NCBI RefSeq assembly: GCF_000341085.1
Contig: NZ_ANBA01000011.1
Location: forward strand, 388,298-452,297
DNA from: Nocardiopsis ganjiahuensis DSM 45031
Lineage (GTDB): Bacteria; Actinomycetota; Actinomycetes; Streptosporangiales; Streptosporangiaceae
Direction of reading: 5' to 3'
Length of the DNA stretch: 64,000 bases
A model generated the notes under the pieces. It saw only the letters and a program-made list of their open reading frames with translations, ran no database searches and was not told where the DNA came from. Position numbers and translations under genes: made by a program. This document shows, one piece after another, positions 58,638 through 64,000 of the stretch (within the stretch, counting starts at the first letter, position 1; the number at the start of each line of letters is the position of its first letter).

Positions 58638-59486
58638 TCACGCGGCGCTGGGCGCCGCCACGTCGATCAGCCGCTGCCCGTGGGCCACGGCCCGGCGGTC
58701 GGCGGCCCGCAGCAGGTCCCACATGGTGACCTGGTTGGCCGCTATCACCGGTTTGCCCAGTTCTCGTTCCAGGGGCGCGATGATGTCGTAGGTGAGGACG
58801 TTGGTGCAGCTGATGTAGACGGCCTGCGCGTCCGGGCGGTCCACCTCGTGCACCGCCTGGGCCACCTCGGCGTAGGTGACCTTCCAGATGTGGCTGAGCA
58901 GGCCGAGGCCGACGCTGGAGGTGACCCCCACGCGGTGTTCGGCGAGGTAGCCGAGCAGGCGGTCGGTGACGCTGTCCACGTACGGCGTGACCACCGCGAT
59001 CCGGTCCACGTCCAGGGTCTCCAGGGCGCGGATCAGCGCGCCCGAGGTGGTGACGGCGGCCGGTGCGCCCGCGGCCAGCATGGTCCGGTGGAGTTCGCGC
59101 TCCCCCTTCGCGCCGTGGACGAAGCTGCCCGAGGCGCAGGCGTAGCCGACCGCGAGGGGTTCGGGCGCCAGGAGCGCGCGGACCGCCCTGGTCACGCCCT
59201 TGCCCTTGCTGAGCGCGGCGGCCTGGTCGACCGTCACCGGAACGCGCACGTACGGCAGGCGGGTGACGTGCAGCGAGATGTCGTCGGGGGCCCAGCGCCA
59301 CAGTTCACGGTCGAGCGCGAAGTCGTAGGGCGCGATCACGCCGATCCCCGCCTGCCACGGGGTCAGTGTGGCCGCCGACAGCTCGACGACCCCCTGCGCG
59401 GCGGGCTGCTCGGGTACTGGCGCGTTCACCGCGGAGCGCGCGGGTTCCGTGTCGTCGTGGGCCGTTCGGTTTCTCTCGGTCCGCAT
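58638..59486 (-). CDS. Asp/Glu racemase-superfamily protein (maleate isomerase-like) B
   Basis: The 282-aa paralogue has both Cys loops: VGYACASGSFVHGAKGEREL and AVYISCTNVLTYDIIAPLER, the pair expected for cis-trans isomerases and racemases of this superfamily. Also AAVTTSGALIRALETLDVDRIAVVTPYVDS and IAANQVTMWDLLRA. An N-terminal extension of about 40 residues precedes the domain. It probably acts on a dicarboxylic or amide intermediate of the same catabolic route as protein A. Confidence 0.82.
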   Translation of the reverse strand: MRTERNRTAHDDTEPARSAVNAPVPEQPAAQGVVELSAATLTPWQAGIGVIAPYDFALDRELWRWAPDDISLHVTRLPYVRVPVTVDQAAALSKGKGVTRAVRALLAPEPLAVGYACASGSFVHGAKGERELHRTMLAAGAPAAVTTSGALIRALETLDVDRIAVVTPYVDSVTDRLLGYLAEHRVGVTSSVGLGLLSHIWKVTYAEVAQAVHEVDRPDAQAVYISCTNVLTYDIIAPLERELGKPVIAANQVTMWDLLRAADRRAVAHGQRLIDVAAPSAA

Positions 59487-59592
59487 CGGTCACTCACCTC
59501 CCAGGGCTGTTCACAGTGCTGTGCTGGCGTGTTCTGTTCTTGCGGGTCGGCCGGCGCTTCCGTCGGCCCGTCCCCCGGTCCCGGCGGCCCGG

Positions 59593-60075
59593 TCAGCGGT
59601 CGAGCCGCTCGTAGAGGAGGCGCTCGCCGACGCTGCCGGAGCGCCAGACGTCGTTGCAGGCCTCGGCCATGGCGGGGAGGTTCTCCACGACGGTCGCGAA
59701 CACGTTGCCGGGGACCCAGCCCACGTCGCCGTTGAGCAGGAGGTTGTTGCGGCCGTAGAAGAGGGCGAGGTCGATGACGCCGGGCAGGTGGCCGATGCCC
59801 TTGTCCTCCTTGAAGGTGCGGTCGAGCATGCCCTCGTCGAAGGAGAAGTAGACGATGTCGCCGGGGATCGGGGTGACGGTGGGGTTCTCCTGGCCCGGTT
59901 CGGGGTCGGCGAACCTCGGGACCATCGTGTAGACCTCGTTGCGCGCGTACTTGGCGTGTTGGACGGCGTCGCCCTGCGGGAGGGCGTTCCACACCGCCTC
60001 GCAGGTGCGCGGCGCGTCCTTGTCGAGCAGTTCGGCCACGCAGGAGACCCCGCGCTGGGCGAGTGTGACGGTCAT
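59593..60075 (-). CDS. DUF3830-like protein
   Basis: The 160-aa protein has VTLAQRGVSCVAELLDKDAP, TCEAVWNALPQGDAVQHAKYARNEVY and VYFSFDEGMLDRTFKEDKGI in layout, ending NLPAMAEACNDVWRSGSVGE. These features match the cyclophilin-like DUF3830 family often found beside maleate-isomerase and amidase genes. ATG 60075 is chosen for its fit to family starts, although the best ribosome site (AAGGGAAGG) would suit an in-frame TTG at 60087. It is first in the minus operon downstream of the operator at 60163. Confidence 0.72.
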   Translation of the reverse strand: MTVTLAQRGVSCVAELLDKDAPRTCEAVWNALPQGDAVQHAKYARNEVYTMVPRFADPEPGQENPTVTPIPGDIVYFSFDEGMLDRTFKEDKGIGHLPGVIDLALFYGRNNLLLNGDVGWVPGNVFATVVENLPAMAEACNDVWRSGSVGERLLYERLDR

Positions 60076-60162
60076 GTACCTGGGCAAGTGCCTTCCCTTC
60101 AAGTGCTGTCCTTCGACGGAGTACTTCGGGAGTTGTCGGCCACCAGGGTCACGGGACTGTTG

Positions 60163-60174
60163 ATTGTCGACAAT
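60163..60174. promoter_or_regulatory. GntR-type operator upstream of the DUF3830/racemase/gntR operon
   Basis: ATTGTCGACAAT is a perfect 12-bp palindrome 88 bp upstream of the DUF3830 start. It is probably the site through which the GntR protein controls its own operon. Confidence 0.7.
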
Positions 60175-60294
60175 CTTACGATCAACCTGCCGGGGGCGGC
60201 AATAGACCCCGGGACGTGTGGGTATCCCGCCAACGTCGGCGGGGGCGAGTGATGCCCTTTAGAGCACCATAGGCCCGAAACAGCCGCTTTGTGG

Positions 60295-60306
60295 ATTGTT
60301 GACAAT
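60295..60306. promoter_or_regulatory. GntR-type operator upstream of the dehydrogenase/amidase operon
   Basis: ATTGTTGACAAT, extended by GG/CC to 16 bp of near-symmetry, lies about 115 bp before the GTG at 60422. It lies 120 bp from the operator at 60163 in the same divergent region. Confidence 0.7.
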
Positions 60307-60421
60307 CCTCAGGCGGCTCCCTAGCGTTTCCCGTGCAGGGCGGATCCACCCCTCCCGACGGCAGGATGAACAAGGTCGGAGCGCCGAGCTCCGAGCACCG
60401 CCGCAACCGGAAAGCACGCCC

Positions 60422-61453
60422 GTGAACAGTTCCACCTCCACCCCGTCCGCACCCGAACGCCCGCGCCTCGTCGTCCTCCGGGGCGACGACCTCCCGCCGG
60501 GCCACGAGCGCATCGACGACCACCCCGGACTCGGGGAGGTCGTCTACGCCACCGCCGACGAACTGGCCGCGAAGCTTCCCGGCGCGGACGCGCTGCTCGT
60601 GTGGGACCTGTTCACCGAGGCGCTGTCCGCCGCCTGGCCCAAGGCCGACTCCCTGCGGTGGGTGCACGCGGCCACCACCGGGGTGGACAACCTGATGTTC
60701 CCCGGACTGGTGGAGAGCGACGTCGCCGTCACCAACTCGCGGGGGGTGTTCGACGAGCACATCGCCGAGTACGTCCTGGGTCTGGTCATCTCGTTCGCCA
60801 AGGACTTCCACCGCACCTGGGGGTACCAGAACGAACGGCTGTGGAAGCACCGTGAGACCGAACGCGTGGCCGGCAGGCGCGCCCTCGTCGTCGGCACCGG
60901 GCCCATCGGCCGCGCGATCGCCCGCAAGCTGCAGGCCGTGGGCATGGAGGTCCGCGCTTCGGGCAGCCACGCCCGGGACGGCGACCCCGACTTCGGCTCC
61001 GTCGCGGAGTCCAGCCTGGCCGAGCGGGCCGACGGCGGCGGACGCACCCTGCACGGCGAACTCCCCGAGGCCGACTACGTGGTCGTCGCCGCCCCACTCA
61101 CCGAGAGCACCCGGGGTCTGGTCGACCGGCGCTTCCTCGACCTGATGAAACCCACCGCGCGGCTGATCAACGTGGCCCGCGGCCCCATCGTCGTCCAGTC
61201 CGACCTGGTCGCCGCCCTGGACCGGGACGCGATCGCCGGCGCGGCACTGGACGTCTTCGAACGGGAACCGCTCAAGGCCGTCAGCCCGCTGTGGGGCCTG
61301 CCCGGGTCCCTCGTCTCGCCGCACATGTCCGGTGACGTGATCGGTTGGCGCGAGGACCTGCTGGAGCTGTTCCTGGACAACCTCGCCCGCTACCTGGACG
61401 GGCGGGAACTGCGCAATGTCGTGGACAAGAGCCGGGGCTACGTACCCGGCTGA
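60422..61453 (+). CDS. D-isomer-specific 2-hydroxyacid dehydrogenase
   Basis: The 343-aa NAD(P)-dependent enzyme reduces a 2-oxoacid or oxidises a D-2-hydroxyacid. It shows RWVHAATTGVDNLMF, GRRALVVGTGPIGRAIARKL (Rossmann motif), INVARGPIVVQSDLVAAL with the catalytic Arg, LDVFEREPL with the catalytic Glu and SPHMSGDVIGW with the catalytic His. GTG 60422. It is co-directional with the amidase 26 bp downstream, and together they are under the operator at 60295. Confidence 0.9.
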   Translation: MNSSTSTPSAPERPRLVVLRGDDLPPGHERIDDHPGLGEVVYATADELAAKLPGADALLVWDLFTEALSAAWPKADSLRWVHAATTGVDNLMFPGLVESDVAVTNSRGVFDEHIAEYVLGLVISFAKDFHRTWGYQNERLWKHRETERVAGRRALVVGTGPIGRAIARKLQAVGMEVRASGSHARDGDPDFGSVAESSLAERADGGGRTLHGELPEADYVVVAAPLTESTRGLVDRRFLDLMKPTARLINVARGPIVVQSDLVAALDRDAIAGAALDVFEREPLKAVSPLWGLPGSLVSPHMSGDVIGWREDLLELFLDNLARYLDGRELRNVVDKSRGYVPG

Positions 61454-61479
61454 CCCCTCGCGTGACTTGGGAGGCTGAA

Positions 61480-63009
61480 GTGACGATCCGTTCCGACCGG
61501 GCCGAAACCGACAACGCTGGTGCGGCCGTCGGTACGGCCGAAGGCTCCACCGGGGCCGACGAGGGCGCCGCACCCGGCGTCCCGTCGGCGCGTCAGGGGA
61601 AACCCGTGACACCGGCCGACCTGTCCGCCGAACAACTCCTGCACGCCTACTCCACCGGGGAGCTCTCCCCGGTGGAGGCGGTGGACTCGGTGCTCGAACG
61701 CATCGAGCAGGACAACCCCGCCCTGAACGCCTTCTGCCTGGTGCGCCCCGAGGAGGCGCGCGCCGCGGCCCGCGCCTCCGCCGAGCGGTGGCGGCGCGGT
61801 GAGCCCGAGGGGCGGCTCGACGGGGTGCCCGCCTCCGTCAAGGACATCCACCTGACGAAGGGGTGGCCCACCCTCAAGGGGTCGGTGACCTCCTCGCAGG
61901 AGGGCCCGTGGGACGAGGACTCACCGGTGGTGGCCCGGATGCGCGAGCACGGGGCGGTGTTCGTCGGCAAGACCACCACCCCCGAGCTGGCGTGGAAGGG
62001 CGTCACCGACAACCCGCTCACCGGGGTCACGCGCAACCCGTGGGACCTGTCCACCACCCCCGGCGGCTCCAGCGGGGGCTCGGCGGCGGCGGTGGCGGCC
62101 GGGATGGGTCCGCTGTCCACCGGGACCGACGGGGGCGGGTCCATCCGCATCCCGGCGAGCTTCAGCGGGATCTGCGGGATCAAACCCACCTGGGGCCTGG
62201 TCCCGCACTACCCCGCGAGCCCGTTCGGGTCGCTGGCGCACACCGGGCCGATGACCCGGACCGTGGGCGACATGGCGCTGATGCTGGACGTGATCTCCGG
62301 GTTCGACTCCCGGGACTGGATGGCGATGCCGACCCCGGGCCCCGGCCTGGCCGGGGCGGGCCGCGGCACCGACCCCGAGGAGCTGGTCCGGGGGCTGCGG
62401 ATCGCCTACAGCCCCACGCTGGGCGGGCTGGACGTGGACCCGGAGGTGGCCCGCTCGGTCGCCGACGCGGTGCGCGTGTTCGAGTCGCTGGGCGCCACGG
62501 TGGAGGAGGCCGACCCGGGGCTGCCGGAGTCCGCGGACGAGTTCCACGTGCTCTGGTACTCGGGCGCGGCCAAGGCCACCGAGAAGCTCACCGAGCGCGA
62601 CCGGGACCTCCAGGATCCGGGGCTGCGGGAGATCATCGCGGAGGGCCTCACCTACTCGGCGCAGGACTACCTGACCGCGATGGCGCTGCGGATGGCGATG
62701 GGTGCCCGGATGGGCCGCTTCCACGAGACCTACGACCTGCTGCTGACCCCGACCATGCCGATCGTGGCCTTCGAGGCCGGCCTGGAGTCACCTCCGGAGC
62801 TGGCCGGGCGGCGGTGGACGTCCTGGGCCGGGTTCAGCTATCCGTTCAACATGACCCAGCAGCCCGCCGCCAGCGTGCCGTGCGGGTTCAGCGGGTCGGG
62901 GCTGCCGATCGGCCTCCAGGTGGTGGGCCCCCGCCACTCCGACGAACGCGTGCTCCGGGCCTGCCGTGCCTTCGAGCTCGCCCGTCCCTGGGCTTCGCGG
63001 CGCCCGTGA
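61480..63009 (+). CDS. Amidase signature-family hydrolase
   Basis: The 509-aa enzyme has the Ser-cisSer-Lys triad of the amidase signature family: Lys in [14 protein letters not shown], the cis-Ser in [19 protein letters not shown], and the nucleophile Ser region in [18 protein letters not shown]. Overall length is normal. About 45 N-terminal residues are variable and Ala/Gly-rich. GTG 61480 follows GGGAGGCTGAAG. In this operon it would release ammonia or an amine from an amide, feeding the racemase-like and dehydrogenase steps. The natural substrate is unknown. Confidence 0.9.
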   Translation: MTIRSDRAETDNAGAAVGTAEGSTGADEGAAPGVPSARQGKPVTPADLSAEQLLHAYSTGELSPVEAVDSVLERIEQDNPALNAFCLVRPEEARAAARASAERWRRGEPEGRLDGVPASVKDIHLTKGWPTLKGSVTSSQEGPWDEDSPVVARMREHGAVFVGKTTTPELAWKGVTDNPLTGVTRNPWDLSTTPGGSSGGSAAAVAAGMGPLSTGTDGGGSIRIPASFSGICGIKPTWGLVPHYPASPFGSLAHTGPMTRTVGDMALMLDVISGFDSRDWMAMPTPGPGLAGAGRGTDPEELVRGLRIAYSPTLGGLDVDPEVARSVADAVRVFESLGATVEEADPGLPESADEFHVLWYSGAAKATEKLTERDRDLQDPGLREIIAEGLTYSAQDYLTAMALRMAMGARMGRFHETYDLLLTPTMPIVAFEAGLESPPELAGRRWTSWAGFSYPFNMTQQPAASVPCGFSGSGLPIGLQVVGPRHSDERVLRACRAFELARPWASRRP

Positions 63010-63054
63010 ACCCTTCGCGGGAGCCGTGGAACCTCCGCGTCGGCGGGTGAGCGA

Positions 63055-63092
63055 CCTGTCGACAAAGAGGGTGACCGCCCTGTCGACAAAGA
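63055..63092. repeat. Two direct repeats upstream of the last regulator gene
   Basis: CCTGTCGACAAAGA occurs at 63055-63068 and 63079-63092, a 24-bp period. The core TGTCGACA is shared with the GntR-type operator at 60163. They lie between the amidase and the DosR-like gene. Confidence 0.55.
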
Positions 63093-63163
63093 AACTGTGT
63101 GACGGGATGGTGACGATGCGGCGACAGTAGTCACATCCACACCAGCCGTGATCAGGCACTATG

Positions 63164-63211
63164 CTCCCCGGGCAAGATTTTTGTCCGATTCCAGGACCTT
63201 TGCCCGGGGAG
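63164..63211. terminator. Nested hairpin, terminator or leader element
   Basis: CTCCCCGGGCAA (63164-63175) pairs with TTGCCCGGGGAG (63200-63211). Inside the 24-base loop GTCC/GGAC form a second small stem. It lies between the amidase stop and the response-regulator gene, so it may terminate the former or fold in the leader of the latter. Confidence 0.55.
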
Positions 63212-63308
63212 TTCGGTGCCTTAAGGCCCCCGCTGCACCCCGCGTAGGTATTAACGTCTTCATCGGAGTGGTGTCACGTGCGTGCGGACGCGGGATGAGG
63301 GAGGTCCG

Positions 63309-63980
63309 ATGACTGGCGGTGGAGCCGAGGGTGCTCGGAAGCAGATCAGGGTCTTCCTCGTCGACGACCACGAGGTCGTCCGGCGCGGTGTGGCCGCGCT
63401 GCTGGAGACCGAGGACGACATGACGGTCGTGGGCGAGGCCGGGACCGCCGAACAGGCGCTGTCGCGGATCCCCGTCGTCCTGCCCGACGTCGCCGTGCTC
63501 GACGTGCGGCTGCCCGGCGGCTCCGGTGTCCAGGTGTGCCGGGAGATCCGCTCCGACCACCCCGGGATCGCCTGCCTGATGCTCACCTCCTTCGCCGACG
63601 AGGACGCCCTCTACGACGCCGTCATGGCCGGGGCCGCCGGGTACGTGCTCAAGCAGATCCACGGCGCCGACCTGGTCGGCGCGGTGCGCACGGTCGCCGC
63701 GGGAGGTTCCCTGCTGGACTCGGGGAGCACCGGGGCGATGCTGGAGCGGCTGCGCGGCGCCCAGGCCGAACCGGACCCGCTGGCCGAGCTGACCCCGCAG
63801 GAGCGGCAGATCCTCGACCTCATCGGCGAGGGCATGACCAACCGGCAGATCGGCGAGCGGCTCTACCTGGCCGAGAAGACCGTGAAGAACTACGTGTCGG
63901 CGCTGCTGGCCAAACTGGACCTCAAGCGCCGCACCCAGGCCGCGGTCCTGGTCGCCGAGCTCCGCGGCCGCCGCTACTAG
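63309..63980 (+). CDS. DosR/DevR-like NarL-family response regulator
   Basis: The 223-aa regulator has a receiver domain with IRVFLVDDHEVVRRGVAALL, the phospho-acceptor Asp in DVAVLDVRLPGGSG, and LMLTSFADEDALYDAVMAGA with the switch Thr and YVLKQIHG with Lys. The DNA-binding part reads LTPQERQILDLIGEGMTNRQ, IGERLYLAEKTVKNYVSALL. This LTPQE...TVKNYVS form is typical of DevR/DosR regulators of dormancy and hypoxia in actinobacteria. ATG 63309 is used. The partner kinase is not in the window. Confidence 0.92.
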   Translation: MTGGGAEGARKQIRVFLVDDHEVVRRGVAALLETEDDMTVVGEAGTAEQALSRIPVVLPDVAVLDVRLPGGSGVQVCREIRSDHPGIACLMLTSFADEDALYDAVMAGAAGYVLKQIHGADLVGAVRTVAAGGSLLDSGSTGAMLERLRGAQAEPDPLAELTPQERQILDLIGEGMTNRQIGERLYLAEKTVKNYVSALLAKLDLKRRTQAAVLVAELRGRRY

Positions 63981-63999
63981 CCCCCCCCCCCCCCCCCCC
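63981..63999. repeat. Poly-C tract of 19 bases
   Basis: The sequence ends in 19 consecutive C directly after the TAG stop of the response regulator, then G. It may be real or a sequencing/assembly edge artefact. Confidence 0.6.
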
Positions 64000-64000
64000 G

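Overview
The window is GC-rich actinomycete DNA. Arguments for this are GTG and TTG starts, DesK- and DosR-type two-component proteins, a LmbU-family regulator and EryCIII-type glycosyltransferases. A Nocardiopsis-like genus is a guess, not something the sequence proves.

Positions 1-40.3 kb: most of a large biosynthetic gene cluster that continues left of the window. At its core is a class III lanthipeptide system: a LanKC synthetase (cut by the left edge) and short precursor genes at 2378 and 31407. Both precursors carry a ΦxLQ-type leader motif and a Ser-x2-Ser-x3-Cys core, the labionin signature. A third, degenerate precursor copy lies at 31143. Around these sit eight related glycosyltransferases (GT1-GT8, numbered left to right) and a large nucleotide-sugar gene set: RmlA, RmlB, NDP-hexose 2,3-dehydratase, two 3-ketoreductase candidates, 3-dehydratase, 3-aminotransferase, C-methyltransferase, UDP-glucose dehydrogenase and a UDP-glucuronate decarboxylase-like enzyme. 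A translationally coupled block at 7.9-14.6 kb encodes a MIO-type aromatic ammonia-lyase with a compact AMP ligase, followed by the proline-to-pyrrole-2-carboxyl cassette (adenylation enzyme with code DLLYLALACK, flavin dehydrogenase, carrier protein, KASIII-like transferase). Three GNAT proteins and a second carrier protein could move acyl groups. Export is probably by the ABC-2 transporter at 31.6-34.9 kb, and a LmbU-like regulator lies in the middle. Inference: the product is a heavily glycosylated class III lanthipeptide bearing pyrrole-carboxyl and/or hydroxycinnamoyl groups. I know of no described compound with this combination.

Positions 40.3-48.9 kb: a MacB/FtsX-type ABC exporter with a DesK/NarL two-component system, sharing a TGAC-N4-GTCA operator. 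Next come a GH3 beta-glucosidase and a divergent TetR regulator.

Positions 48.9-51.6 kb: a decayed integrative element at a tRNA-Arg(ACG) gene, with an att-like duplication, a broken tyrosine integrase and a tRNA-Gly fragment.

Positions 51.6-64 kb: GabT/GabD-type genes, two secreted proteins, and a catabolic locus (GntR regulator, two Asp/Glu-racemase-family proteins, a DUF3830-like protein, a D-2-hydroxyacid dehydrogenase and an amidase). The GntR locus and gabT/gabD share an ATTGTYGACAAT operator. A DosR-like response regulator and a poly-C tract end the window.
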